Assembly: GCF_008033115.1 (NCBI RefSeq)
Contig: NZ_CP041203.1
Coordinates: 4,402,001-4,466,000, forward strand
Reading direction: 5' to 3'
DNA: 64,000 nucleotides
Source: Cellulomonas sp. Y8
GTDB taxonomy: Bacteria > Actinomycetota > Actinomycetes > Actinomycetales > Cellulomonadaceae
Shown: in pieces, positions 23,557-33,267 of the stretch
Numbering within the stretch: the stretch's first letter is position 1
How the letters are laid out: the number at the start of each line of letters is the position of its first letter
The notes under the pieces: model-generated
What the model was told of the DNA's origin: nothing
Databases searched by the model: none
The model's input: only the letters and a program-made list of their open reading frames with translations
Position numbers and translations under genes: made by a program

Positions 23557-25824
23557 GTGGACTACCTGGACCCCGCCCTCCCCGTCGCCCACCGCGTCGC
23601 CGACCTGCTCGCGCGCATGACGCTCGCGGAGAAGGTCGGGCAGATGATGCAGCTGTCGGCCCCGGACGGCCTGAAGGAGCAGGTGCTGGAGAAGCACGTC
23701 GGCTCGATCCTGCACCCGACGCCGGAGCTCGTGCTCGAGGCGCACGACCTGACCGAGCAGACCCGGCTGCGGATCCCGCTGCTGGTCGGCGACGACGCCA
23801 TCCACGGCCACTCGTTCTGCGACGGCGCGACCATCTTCCCGACCCAGCTCGGGATGGCGGCCACGTGGTCGCCCGAGCTCGTCGAGCGGATGGCGCGCGC
23901 CACCGCGGTCGAGGCCGCGGCCACCGGGCTGCACTGGACCTTCTCCCCCGTGCTGTGCGTCGCGCGCGACCTGCGCTGGGGGCGCGTGAACGAGACCTTC
24001 GGCGAGGACCCGTTCCTCATCGGCGAGCTCGGCAGCGCCGCGGTCCGCGGGTACCAGGGCAACGGCCTCGCCGACCCGACGGCGGTGCTCGCCACCGCGA
24101 AGCACTTCGCCGGGTACTCCGAGACCCAGGGCGGCCGGGACGCGTCCGAGGCGGACCTGTCGCCCCGGAAGCTGCGGTCCTGGTTCCTGCCGCCGTTCGA
24201 GCGGGTGGCCCGCGAGGGCTGCGGCACGTTCATGCTCGGCTACCAGACGATCGACGGGGTCCCGATCACCGTCAACGACTGGCTGCTCTCCGACGTGCTG
24301 CGCGGCGAGTGGGGCTACACCGGCATGCTCGTGACCGACTGGGACAACGTCGGCCGCATGGTCTGGGAGCAGCAGGTGCAGCCCGACCACGTGCACGCGT
24401 CCGCCGCGGCGGTGCGGTCGGGCAACGACATGATCATGACGACGGCGGGGTTCTTCGACGGCGCGCAGGAGGCGGTGGTCCGCGGGCTGATCGCGGAGGC
24501 CGACCTCGACGCGGCCGTGTCCCGGATCCTGACGCTCAAGTTCGAGCTCGGGCTGTTCGAGGACCGCCGCCGGCCCGACCCCGCCACGATGGGCGCGGTC
24601 GTGGGGTCGCACCAGGACCTCAACCTGGAGCTGACGCGGCGGTCGCTCGTGCTGCTGCGCAACTCCGGCGTGCTGCCGCTGGCCGGGGGCGCTCTCGAGG
24701 ACGGCGCCCCGGACCGGTCCCCGCTGCGCGTCGCCGTCGTCGGCCCGCTCGCGGACGACCCGCAGACCCAGCTCGGCGACTGGGCCGGGTCCTCGGGGCA
24801 GGTCGCGTGGATGGCGCACGGGCAGCCGCGCGACATGATCACGACCGTGCTCGACGGTCTGCGCGACGGGGTGCCGGACGGCTGGACGGTCACCTACTCC
24901 CCCGGCGCCGCGATCCTCACCCACGAGGACGACCCCGAGGGCCCGTTCTTCCCGGACGGGCAGCCGCGGCCGCAGGTCGTGGCGCCGGCGCCGGTGGACC
25001 CCGAGCAGCTCGAGGCCGCCGTCGCGGCGGCGCGGGACGCCGACGTGGTCGTGGCCGTGGTCGGCGACCGCATCGAGCTGGTCGGCGAGGGCACCTCGAC
25101 CGCGACGCTGGAGCTGCTCGGTGGCCAGGTCGCGCTGCTGGAGGCCGTCGCGGCCACCGGCACGCCGCTCGTCGTCGTGCTGCAGGCCTCCAAGCCGATG
25201 GTGCTGCCGACCGCCGCCCTCGAGGCGGACGCGCTGGTCTGGGCGGCCCACCCCGGCATGACCGGCGGGCGCGCGCTGGCGGACCTTCTCCTCGGGCGGA
25301 TCGAGCCCAGCGGACGGCTGCCGATCTCGTTCGCCCGGCACGTCGGGCAGCAGCCGATCTACTACAACCAGGTCCGGGGCCAGCACGGCGTGCGGTACGC
25401 CGACCTCACGCAGGACCCGGCGTTCGCGTTCGGCGAGGGCCTGTCGTACACCACCGTCGAGTACGCCGACCTCGTGGTCGACACCGCCGAGGTGACCGTG
25501 GACCGCACCGTGCGGGCGCACGTGACGGTGACCAACACCGGTGCGCGGCCCGCGCTGGAGACCGTGCAGGTGTACGTCCGGGACCTGGTCACGTCCGCGT
25601 CCTGGGCGGACCGGGAGCTGAAGGCGTTCACCCAGGTCCCGCTCGCGCCCGGGGAGTCGGTCACGATGCCGCTGGTGCTGCCCGCCGCGGACTGCTCGAT
25701 CGTGGACGCCGCCGGGCGCCGCGTGGTGGAGCCCGGGGACTTCGAGCTGCTCGTCGGCCCGAGCAGCCGGCCGCGGGACCTGCTGCGCGCGGGGTTCCGG
25801 GTGGTGGACGGGGTGGTCGCGTGA
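23557..25824 (+). CDS. GH3 beta-glucosidase, probably acting on beta-1,2-glucooligosaccharides
   Basis: 755 residues, full-length three-domain GH3 enzyme without signal peptide, hence cytoplasmic. The N-terminal TIM barrel has VGDDAIHGHSF (78-87), KHFAGY (182-187) and the nucleophile Asp261 in GMLVTDWDNVGRM. The alpha/beta sandwich follows, with PGMTGGRALADLLLGRIEPS and GRLPISFARH, and a fibronectin-III-like C-terminus with VTVTNTGARPALETVQVYV. In Listeria innocua the GH3 enzyme next to the sophorodextrin phosphorylase prefers sophorose; with a GH94 gene two places downstream, the same specificity is likely but not provable from sequence alone. Confidence 0.88.
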   Translation: MDYLDPALPVAHRVADLLARMTLAEKVGQMMQLSAPDGLKEQVLEKHVGSILHPTPELVLEAHDLTEQTRLRIPLLVGDDAIHGHSFCDGATIFPTQLGMAATWSPELVERMARATAVEAAATGLHWTFSPVLCVARDLRWGRVNETFGEDPFLIGELGSAAVRGYQGNGLADPTAVLATAKHFAGYSETQGGRDASEADLSPRKLRSWFLPPFERVAREGCGTFMLGYQTIDGVPITVNDWLLSDVLRGEWGYTGMLVTDWDNVGRMVWEQQVQPDHVHASAAAVRSGNDMIMTTAGFFDGAQEAVVRGLIAEADLDAAVSRILTLKFELGLFEDRRRPDPATMGAVVGSHQDLNLELTRRSLVLLRNSGVLPLAGGALEDGAPDRSPLRVAVVGPLADDPQTQLGDWAGSSGQVAWMAHGQPRDMITTVLDGLRDGVPDGWTVTYSPGAAILTHEDDPEGPFFPDGQPRPQVVAPAPVDPEQLEAAVAAARDADVVVAVVGDRIELVGEGTSTATLELLGGQVALLEAVAATGTPLVVVLQASKPMVLPTAALEADALVWAAHPGMTGGRALADLLLGRIEPSGRLPISFARHVGQQPIYYNQVRGQHGVRYADLTQDPAFAFGEGLSYTTVEYADLVVDTAEVTVDRTVRAHVTVTNTGARPALETVQVYVRDLVTSASWADRELKAFTQVPLAPGESVTMPLVLPAADCSIVDAAGRRVVEPGDFELLVGPSSRPRDLLRAGFRVVDGVVA

Positions 25825-26637
25825 GCGCCGCGGACGCGGTCGCCGGCTGGTCCGACGACCCGACTCCTGCCGAGGACCTCGCGCGCCCCGCCGACCCGGC
25901 GACCTTCCCGGTCACGCCCCGTGACCGCGACGACGCCCACCCGGGCCGCCGCCGCGGCGACGAGGTCGGCGACGGCCCGTTCGGCCGCGCGGTGGCCGCG
26001 TTCGCCTGGGGCGCCGGCCTCTCGGCGCTGCTCGCCGCGGCGAACCTGCCGCTGGTCGCGCTCGCGCTGCTGCTGCGCCCGGACCCGTCGCTCGCCTGGC
26101 TCGTCGCGCTCGCCGCCGTCCCGGCGGGTCCCGCGCTGTCGGCCGGGCTGTACGCGGTGCGCGAGCGGTACGTCGACCCGCGCGTCCCGCTGCGCGCGGG
26201 CGTTCGGCCGCGGCTACCGGCTCGGCTGGCGCGAGGCGCTCGGCGTCTCGGCACCGGTCTGCCTGGTCGCAGGCCTGGTCGCGGTCGTCGGCGCGGGCGC
26301 CCGGACCTCCGGCGTCCCCGCGCTCGTCGCCGGGCTGGCTCCCGGCGCCGCCGTGCTGCTGGTGCTCGTGGCGCTGCACGCGCTCGCGCTGCGCACCTTC
26401 TTCCGTCTCCCGCTCGCCGCCGCCTGGCAGGCGGGCGCCTACTACCTCGTCGCGCGGTGGCGCGCCTCGCTGGGGACGCTCGCGCTCCTGGCCGGGGCGG
26501 TCGCCGTCGCGGCCGCGGCCTCCGACCTGCTCCTCGTCCTGCTCGGGGGCGTGTGGGTGTGGCTCTGGTACCGCACCACCGCGGGGATGCTGCGCGACGC
26601 GGTCGCGCGGTTCCTGCGCCCGACGACGACCACCTGA
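25821..26637 (+). pseudogene. YesL/DUF624 family membrane protein, split by one frameshift
   Basis: The gene starts at the GTG at 25821, overlapping the GH3 stop (GTGA), and is good sequence through RAVAAFAWGAGLSALLAAAN, VPAGPALSAGLYAVRERYVD and PRVPLRA. It then continues in a second frame with FGRGYRLGWREALGVSAPV through three more membrane helices to TTT at 26637. Removing one base at about 26195-26203, in a GCGCGGGCG run, restores a single ~271-residue protein. YesL proteins are five-helix membrane proteins that accompany CUT1 oligosaccharide operons; their function is unknown. Either a disrupted gene or a sequence error. Confidence 0.75.
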
Positions 26638-26662
26638 CCGCTCGACCCCGGGGACCGACACC

Positions 26663-29600
26663 ATGCCTGACACCCTGACCCGCCTGCACCGGGACCGCAC
26701 CGACCGCACCCGCACCGTCGACGCCGGCGGCGGCCTCGCCGTCCGGCTGACCCCCGCCGGCGACGTGGCCGGGCTCGCCGCGCCCGGCGACCGCCTCGTG
26801 AACCAGTACCGGATCGGCGCGCACGACGCCGGGATCGCCGGGCCGTTCCTGCGCCGGACCGGTGCCGACGGGACGGTCGCGCACGTGCCGCTCACCGGCA
26901 GCCGGTCGGGCGCGTCCTGGCAGGCCGGCGAGGGCGCCGTGCGGTGGACCGGCGCGGGTCTCGGCGCGGCGTGGACCGTCGACCTGGTGCTCGACCCTGC
27001 CCGGACGGCGCTGGTGTGGCGGATCGCGCTCTCGCGCTCCGAGGACGGCGCCGAGGGCGCGACGTGGGACGTCGCGGCCACGCAGGACCTCTCGCTCGCG
27101 CCGGAGCAGGCCGCGTCGTCGTCCGAGCCGTACGTGTCGCAGTACGTGGCGCACCGGCTCGCGGAGTCCGCGGCGCTGGGCACGGTGGTCCTGTCCCGGC
27201 AGACGATGACCTCGGCCCCCGCGCTGCCGCTGTTCGCGCTCGCCCTCGCCGAGGGGTCGGTCGCGGCCGGGACGGACGGCTTCGACCTGTACGGGCCGCC
27301 GGCGCGCGCGGGCGTCACCCCGGCGTTCCTGTCCGGCGCCCCGTGGCCCGACCGCGTCCGGCAGCACGAGATGGCGATGGCGGGGCTGCTCTCGCGGGCG
27401 TCGACGCTGGCCGAGCCGCTGGTCCTGCACGTCGTCGGCCGGTACTGGGACGACCGTCGCGGCGCCGTGCTGGACGCGCTGCCGGACGTCGAGGCCGAGG
27501 TGCCGGGCCTCGTGGCGCTGGCCGACGCGGCGGCCGCGGCCGGCCCCGGCGGCGCGCCGGTCGACTCCGTCGCCGCGCGCTCCCTGCTGGCCACCGCGCC
27601 GCTGCTCGGCGGCGCGCCGCTCACGGACGCGGAGCTGCTCGCGCTCGGCGGGGCCTCGGGCGACGCCCGGCACGTCGAGCGCGACGCCGACGGCCGCCTG
27701 CTGTCGTGCTTCACCCCCGGCGGTGCCCACGTGGTCCGCGGCGAGAAGGACCTCGACCTGCTCCGCCCGCACGGCCACGTGCTGCTCGCCGGCGACTCGC
27801 TGAGCCCCGAGCGCGCCGTGCTGTCGACGACCGTCTTCGCCCACGGCGTGTTCGGCTCGCACACGGTCCTCGGCAACACGAGCTTCGACACGCTCACCAC
27901 CGTGCACCGGAACCACCTCAACCTGCTGCGGGCCAACGGTGTCCGGGTGCTGGTCGACGTCGACGGCGCGTGGCGCCTGCTCGGCGCCCCCTCGGCGTTC
28001 GTGCTCGACGTCGGGGAGGCGCGCTGGGTCTACGACCTGCCGGGCGTCCGGCTCGAGGTGCGGACGGTGGCGGACGCGTCGCGGGACGCGCTGCTGCTCG
28101 AGGTGGTCGCCTCGGCGCACGTCGACGTGCTCGTCACCACCGAGGTCGAGCTCGGCGGCGGCGCCTGGCAGGCCCGCGGCGAGGACGACGCGGTCGTGCT
28201 CGTCGCCGACGACGACACCGCCACCCGCCGGCACCACCCCCACCTCGCCTACGTGCTCGCGGCGACCCCGGGCGCGGAGATCGCCGGCGACGACCCGCTC
28301 TACGCGGACGGTGCGCCGCGCGGGACCTCGGTGGTGACCGTGCGCCGCACCGCCGGCCCGGGCGCCGCGCTGCGGATCGCGACCACGGCCGACCGGGACG
28401 GCGGGCAGGCCGCCGCGGACCTGGCCCGGGACGTCGTGGCGCGCGGGCTCGACGCCGCGCACGAGGCCGAGGGCCACCGCGCCACCCTCGCCCGGCTGAC
28501 CCGCGGGCTGTCCGTGGCGGAGGACTCCCGGCTCGCCGAGCTGGAGACGCTGCTGCCGTGGTGGGCCAACGACGCGCGCGTGCACTACCTGGTGCCGCAC
28601 GGGCTCGAGCAGTACCAGGGCGCCGCCTGGGGCACCCGCGACGTCTGCCAGGGGCCGTTCGAGCTGCTGCTCGCCGCGGGGCGCCTCGACGGCTGCCGCG
28701 ACGTGGTGCTGCGGGTGCTCGGCTCGCAGGCCGTCGACGGCACGTTCCCGCAGTGGTTCATGTTCGACGCGTACGCCGAGATCCTCCAGGAGCACGCGCA
28801 CGGCGACGTCGTGCACTGGCCGCTGTTCGCTCTCGGCCAGTACCTGCGGGCCTCGGGCGACGTGGACGTCCTGGACGCGCGGGTGCCGTTCCGCACCGGC
28901 GAGCCCGCGACGGTGGCGGACCACCTCGACGCGCTCGTCCGGCACCTGGAGACCGACCTGGTGCCCGGGACGTCGCTCCCCGCCTACGGCGACGGCGACT
29001 GGGACGACACGCTCCAGCCCGCCCGCTCGGAGATGCGCGCGTCGATGGCCTCGACGTGGACGACCGCGCTGGCCGTCCAGACGCTGGAGCTCGCCGCCGA
29101 GCAGCTGCGCACCGCCCCCGCCGCGGCGGACCTGGTCACCCGGATGGACGCGCTCGCGGCCGCGATCACGGCGGACCTGCGGCGGCACATGCTGCCGGAC
29201 GGGGTCGCGGCCGGGTTCGTCACGGTCGTGGACGGCGTGGCGACCCCGGTCATCCACCCGCGCGACACGTCCACCGGCCTGACCTACCGGCTCATCCCGA
29301 TGACCCAGCTCGTGCTGGCCGGCGTGCTCGACCAGGACGAGGCCGACCGGCACGAGGCGATCGTCCGGGAGCACCTGCTGTTCCCCGACGGCGTGCGGCT
29401 GACGGACCGGCCGACCCGGTTCGCGGACGGCGAGACCGAGTCGTTCCGGCGCGCGGAGCAGGCGGCGTTCTTCGGGCGCGAGGTCGGCCTCATGTACGCG
29501 CACGCGCACATCCGGTGGGCCGAGGCGCTGGCCGCGCTCGGACGGGCCGACGTCGCGGACGAGCTGCTCCGGCTGTCCCCGATCGGCATGCGCGAGCGGG

Positions 29601-30067
29601 TGCCCAGCGCCCTGCCCCGGCAGCGCACCTGCTACACCTCGTCGTCGGACGCCGCGTTCCCCGACCGGTACACCGCCGCGCGGGACTTCGAGCTGCTCCG
29701 CACCGGCGAGGTGCCCACGGCCGACGGCTGGCGGGTGTACTCCTCCGGCCCCGGGATCTACCTGCGGCAGGTGCTGCACGGGCTGCTCGTCCTGGACGAG
29801 CGCCGCGACGCGCTCGTCGTCGGCCCGACCCTGGCCGCGGAGGACGACGGGCTGGAGGTCGCGCTCGACCTGGCGGGCGCCCGGCGGACGGTGCGGTACC
29901 GGGTCGACCCGGCGGCGACGGCGGTGACGGTCCGCGTCGACGGGCGGGACGTCCCGACGACGCCCGTGGCGCACCCCTACCGGTGGGCCAGCGCCGCGCT
30001 CGACCTGGCTCTGCTGGACGGCGCGGCGGTCGTCGAGGTGACCACGCCGGCCGGCACCCGGCCGTGA
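26663..30067 (+). CDS. GH94 phosphorylase, probable 1,2-beta-oligoglucan (sophorodextrin) phosphorylase
   Basis: 1134 residues, cytoplasmic. GH94 hallmarks lie in the second half: YQGAAWGTRDVCQGPFELLL at about residues 649-668, the acid-catalyst loop GDGDWDDTLQP with Asp779, STGLTYRLIPMTQL, then GMRERVPSALPRQRTCYTSS and DAAFPDRYTAARDFELLRTG. Cellobiose and chitobiose phosphorylases are near 800 residues and read DWND. This length and the GTRDVCQGP/DWDD signatures fit the long 1,2-beta-oligoglucan phosphorylases (EC 2.4.1.333) first shown in Listeria innocua, which also sit beside a GH3 gene and a CUT1 transporter. Reaction: phosphorolysis of beta-1,2-glucooligosaccharides to glucose 1-phosphate. 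Specificity needs enzyme assay. Confidence 0.8.
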   Translation: MPDTLTRLHRDRTDRTRTVDAGGGLAVRLTPAGDVAGLAAPGDRLVNQYRIGAHDAGIAGPFLRRTGADGTVAHVPLTGSRSGASWQAGEGAVRWTGAGLGAAWTVDLVLDPARTALVWRIALSRSEDGAEGATWDVAATQDLSLAPEQAASSSEPYVSQYVAHRLAESAALGTVVLSRQTMTSAPALPLFALALAEGSVAAGTDGFDLYGPPARAGVTPAFLSGAPWPDRVRQHEMAMAGLLSRASTLAEPLVLHVVGRYWDDRRGAVLDALPDVEAEVPGLVALADAAAAAGPGGAPVDSVAARSLLATAPLLGGAPLTDAELLALGGASGDARHVERDADGRLLSCFTPGGAHVVRGEKDLDLLRPHGHVLLAGDSLSPERAVLSTTVFAHGVFGSHTVLGNTSFDTLTTVHRNHLNLLRANGVRVLVDVDGAWRLLGAPSAFVLDVGEARWVYDLPGVRLEVRTVADASRDALLLEVVASAHVDVLVTTEVELGGGAWQARGEDDAVVLVADDDTATRRHHPHLAYVLAATPGAEIAGDDPLYADGAPRGTSVVTVRRTAGPGAALRIATTADRDGGQAAADLARDVVARGLDAAHEAEGHRATLARLTRGLSVAEDSRLAELETLLPWWANDARVHYLVPHGLEQYQGAAWGTRDVCQGPFELLLAAGRLDGCRDVVLRVLGSQAVDGTFPQWFMFDAYAEILQEHAHGDVVHWPLFALGQYLRASGDVDVLDARVPFRTGEPATVADHLDALVRHLETDLVPGTSLPAYGDGDWDDTLQPARSEMRASMASTWTTALAVQTLELAAEQLRTAPAAADLVTRMDALAAAITADLRRHMLPDGVAAGFVTVVDGVATPVIHPRDTSTGLTYRLIPMTQLVLAGVLDQDEADRHEAIVREHLLFPDGVRLTDRPTRFADGETESFRRAEQAAFFGREVGLMYAHAHIRWAEALAALGRADVADELLRLSPIGMRERVPSALPRQRTCYTSSSDAAFPDRYTAARDFELLRTGEVPTADGWRVYSSGPGIYLRQVLHGLLVLDERRDALVVGPTLAAEDDGLEVALDLAGARRTVRYRVDPAATAVTVRVDGRDVPTTPVAHPYRWASAALDLALLDGAAVVEVTTPAGTRP

Positions 30068-30879
30068 CGGCCGCACTGCGCGTCGGCACGTACAACCTGT
30101 GGGTCGCGCACTGGCCGGCCACCCGGACGTACGACCGCGCGCCGCTGGTCCGCGCCGCGCTGGACCACGTCGACGTCCTCGGCACCCAGGAGGGCACCAC
30201 CGCCCACCTCGCGGCGCTGACGGACGGCACGGGGTTCGCCGCCGTCGGGCGGTCGCGGGACGGCGGGACCACCGGGGAGCACTCGGCGGTCCTCTACCGG
30301 ACCGCCCGCCTGGCGGTGCTGGCGACGGGGGACTTCTGGCTCTCCCCCACGCCCGAGGTGCCCAGCACCGGCTGGGACGCGCGAGGTACCGCCGGCTGTG
30401 CACCTGGGCCCGGTTCCGGGACCTGACGACCGGGGCGACGTTCGCGCTGCTCAACGCCCACCTCGACCACGAGGGGGCGCGGGCCCGGGTCGAGTCCGCT
30501 CGGCTGCTGCTCGCCCGGGCCGCCGCCGTCGCGGAGGGCGGGCCGGTCGTGCTCACCGGCGACCTCAACGCGGAGCCGGGCTCGGAGCCGCTGCGGGTGC
30601 TGCTGGGCGGGGGCTCCTCCGCGCCGGCCCCGGCCCTGCTGGACGCCCGCGCGGCGAGCGCGACGCCGCCCGCGGGCCCGCCGACCACGTTCACCCAGCC
30701 TGCTCGACCCGGACGCGCCGGTCCCGGGGGACGCACCCCGGCAGCGGATCGACCACGTCCTGGTGAGCCCCGACGTGGCGGTCCAGTCGTACGCGGTCCT
30801 CGACGCCCGCCCGGGCGGTCGCCACCCGTCGGACCACGACCCGGTCGTGGCGACCCTCCGCCTCCCGCGCCCGGCCTGA
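30064..30879 (+). pseudogene. Endonuclease/exonuclease/phosphatase (EEP) family protein with two frameshifts
   Basis: Starts at the GTG at 30064 overlapping the GH94 stop (GTGA). Frame 1 gives VGTYNLWVAHWP and VLGTQEG, the metal-binding start of the EEP fold. Frame 2 (from about 30385) gives RRLCTWARFRDLTTGATFAL, LNAHLDHEG and VLTGDLNAEPGSEPL. Frame 3 (from about 30705) gives RQRIDHVLVSPDVAV and HPSDHDPVVATLRLP. All catalytic motifs are thus present in order, and one added base plus one removed base would rebuild a ~270-residue enzyme. EEP proteins hydrolyse phosphodiesters or sugar/lipid phosphates. Its place at the end of a glucan operon is unusual. Errors in the sequence are at least as likely as real decay. 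Confidence 0.72.
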
Positions 30880-30947
30880 CGACCGGCCCCGGCCGGCCCC
30901 GACCCACCGCCCGCGCGCCGGACCGGGACCCACCCGCAGGACCGGCA

Positions 30948-30998
30948 GTGGAACGTGGTGACCGACACGCCGACGGCGTGTCGGTCACCACGTTCCAC
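30948..30998. terminator. Perfect 24-bp-stem hairpin with GAC loop
   Basis: The left arm (30948-30971, begins GTGGAACGTGGTGACC) and right arm (30975-30998) are exact reverse complements around a 3-nt loop. It stands 69 nt after the sugar operon and before the terminator of the opposing MerR gene. No U-tract. It could be a strong bidirectional terminator or a member of a dispersed repeat family. Confidence 0.65.
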
Positions 30999-31047
30999 TC
31001 TCGCGGTGCGGCCCGGCCGGGAACGGTGCAGCCCACCCCGCGACGCA

Positions 31048-31082
31048 GGACGGCCCGGACCCCCGTGGGGCCCGGGCCGTCC
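31048..31082 (-). terminator. Terminator of the MerR gene
   Basis: An 11-bp stem (31048-31058 with 31072-31082, GGACGGCCCGG/CCGGGCCGTCC) with an inner CCCC/GGGG extension, 19 nt downstream of the stop at 31101. GC-rich without T-run. Confidence 0.6.
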
Positions 31083-31100
31083 CGGTGTCGTGCGTGGGGC

Positions 31101-31685
<585 letters not shown>

Positions 31686-31834
31686 GGGGTCCTCCACTCG
31701 TCGCGCCCGCGCGCCGGGGCGGCGTGTCGGGAGATGCAGTGCTGTGCTGTTCTGGGTGCAACGCTAGGGCCGCCGCCGGGGGCGGTCAACGACCGCCACG
31801 CCCGCAGCTCTCGGCGTGTCGCACACGGCGTGTC

Positions 31835-32401
31835 TTACCCTCCACCTGAGGTTGAACCTCGGTCCTTGCCGCCGGGCTCGCCGCGCTCGAAGTCGTCGGG
31901 CGAGACGTGGTCCAGGAACTCCCGGAACTGCGCCACCTGCTCGTCCGGGGTGGTGCTCGCGGCGGCCTCGTCCGCCTCCTCCGGGGACACCGGCGCGGCC
32001 TCCACGCCGACCTCGGCGAGCACGTCGGTCGCGCAGAGCACCGGGCAGCCCACCCGCACCGCCAGCGCGATCGCGTCCGAGGCGCGGGCGTCGACCCGGA
32101 CCCGCCGCTCCCCCAGCACCAGCGCCGCGTGGAACACACCGCCGACCAGCTCGGTGATCTCCACCTGCACCACGCGGGTGTCGAGGGCGATGAGGACGTC
32201 CCGGAGCAGGTCGTGCGTCATCGGCCGCGGCGGGACCACCCCGGCCTGCGCGGTCGCGATCGCACCCGCCTCGGTCGGACCGATCGCGATGGGCACGATC
32301 AGCTCCCCCACGGGCTCGAGCAGCAGCACGACGAGCTCGTCGTCGCCCGGGTGACGACGCACGCCGAGCACCTCGAGCTGGACCAGGTCGTCCTCGTGCA
32401 T
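31835..32401 (-). CDS. Bifunctional nuclease (BFN/DUF151) domain protein
   Basis: 188 residues. The DUF151 core is VQLEVLGVRRHPGDDELVVLL, VGELIVPIAIGPTEAGAIAT, PRPMTHDLLRDVLIALDTRV and SDAIALAVRVGCPVLCATDV; the last is the family signature. An acidic, probably unstructured tail of about 50 residues follows. Plant homologues have DNase/RNase activity; the bacterial role is unknown. It is syntenic with Rv1829. It has its own TAGCGT box 6 nt before the ATG, so it is transcribed at least partly independently of ftsR. Confidence 0.88.
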   Translation of the reverse strand: MHEDDLVQLEVLGVRRHPGDDELVVLLLEPVGELIVPIAIGPTEAGAIATAQAGVVPPRPMTHDLLRDVLIALDTRVVQVEITELVGGVFHAALVLGERRVRVDARASDAIALAVRVGCPVLCATDVLAEVGVEAAPVSPEEADEAAASTTPDEQVAQFREFLDHVSPDDFERGEPGGKDRGSTSGGG

Positions 32402-32407
32402 GCGTCC

Positions 32408-32413
32408 ACGCTA
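32408..32413 (-). promoter_or_regulatory. -10 box of a leaderless promoter for the BFN gene
   Basis: TAGCGT on the minus strand 6 nt before the ATG at 32401, in the 56-nt gap after ftsR. Confidence 0.45.
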
Positions 32414-32457
32414 CGACGCGCCGTCGGAGAGCGCACCGGGCGCGCGGGCCGGCCGGC

Positions 32458-33267
32458 TCAGGGAGCCAGGTCGGCGACGCCCGCGCGCACCAGCGCGGTG
32501 TTCAGGCGGGCGCAGAGCTCGCCGACCTCGGCGGCCACCGTGCTCGCGCGACCCCGCGCCGACGCCGACGTCTGCCCGCGCCAGGGGGCGACCACCGCCT
32601 CGACCATGTCCAGCTGCCGGTCGGCCGCGCTGCGGAACGCGCGCAGGTGCCGGGCCTCCAGGCCGTGCTCGGCGAGCGCGGCGGCGGCGAGAACGACCTC
32701 CTTGGCCCACGCGTCCAGGTGGCCGGACGCCGACGGACGCAGGACGCCGGCCTGGACCAGGTCGGCGACCAGCTGCTCCTCCACCCCCGCCTCCCGGGCC
32801 AGGGCGACGGTGGTGTACCGCGCGTCGGCGGCGCCCGAGCGCGGCACGCCGTCCTCGGTCACCACGAGCGAGACCGGCTCGGACTCGTCGCCGGCGTCGA
32901 GCGCGGCCAGCCGCTCGCCGATCACCTTGAGCGGCACGTAGCGGTCCCGCTGCTCGCGCAGCACGTACCGCAGCCGCTCGAGGTCCGCCGGGCTGTACTG
33001 CCGGTAGCCGGCGGGCGTGCGCACCGGCTCGACCAGGCCCTGCTCCTCGAGGAACCGGAGCTTGGAGTTGGTGACGGCCGGGAACTCGATCCGCAGCGCG
33101 GCGAGCACGTCCGAGATCCGCATGCTCGCCTCGCGCGACAGCCCGCGGGGCCAGGGACCGGGCGCGTCGCCCTGCCGGGGCGCCTCGTCGGGCGCGGCCG
33201 GGCGCGCGGCTGCGCCGGCGGCGTCCTGGCCCGCGTCCGCGTGCCGGGCGGACCGGGCGGGGCTCAC
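32458..33267 (-). CDS. ftsR: MerR-family regulator FtsR
   Basis: Up to 269 residues; the GTG at 33267 overlaps the garA stop (GTGA). The first ~48 residues are Pro/Ala/Arg-rich and may be untranslated, with MRISDVLAALRIEFPA at 33123 as an alternative start. The winged helix reads VTNSKLRFLEEQGLVEPVRT, PAGYRQYSPADLERLRYVLR, then EQRDRYVPLKVIGERLAAL. This pattern and position next to the FHA gene match Corynebacterium FtsR (activator of ftsZ) and Mycobacterium Rv1828. The C-terminal half is a second MerR-like domain that binds no known ligand. It likely ties division to growth. Confidence 0.85.
   Translation of the reverse strand: MSPARSARHADAGQDAAGAAARPAAPDEAPRQGDAPGPWPRGLSREASMRISDVLAALRIEFPAVTNSKLRFLEEQGLVEPVRTPAGYRQYSPADLERLRYVLREQRDRYVPLKVIGERLAALDAGDESEPVSLVVTEDGVPRSGAADARYTTVALAREAGVEEQLVADLVQAGVLRPSASGHLDAWAKEVVLAAAALAEHGLEARHLRAFRSAADRQLDMVEAVVAPWRGQTSASARGRASTVAAEVGELCARLNTALVRAGVADLAP

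Noticed and set aside
25661..31036. A minus-strand open frame of 1791 codons across the sugar operon
   Set aside because: Arg/Gly/Pro/His low-complexity translation opposite well-conserved enzymes; typical third-position GC artefact.
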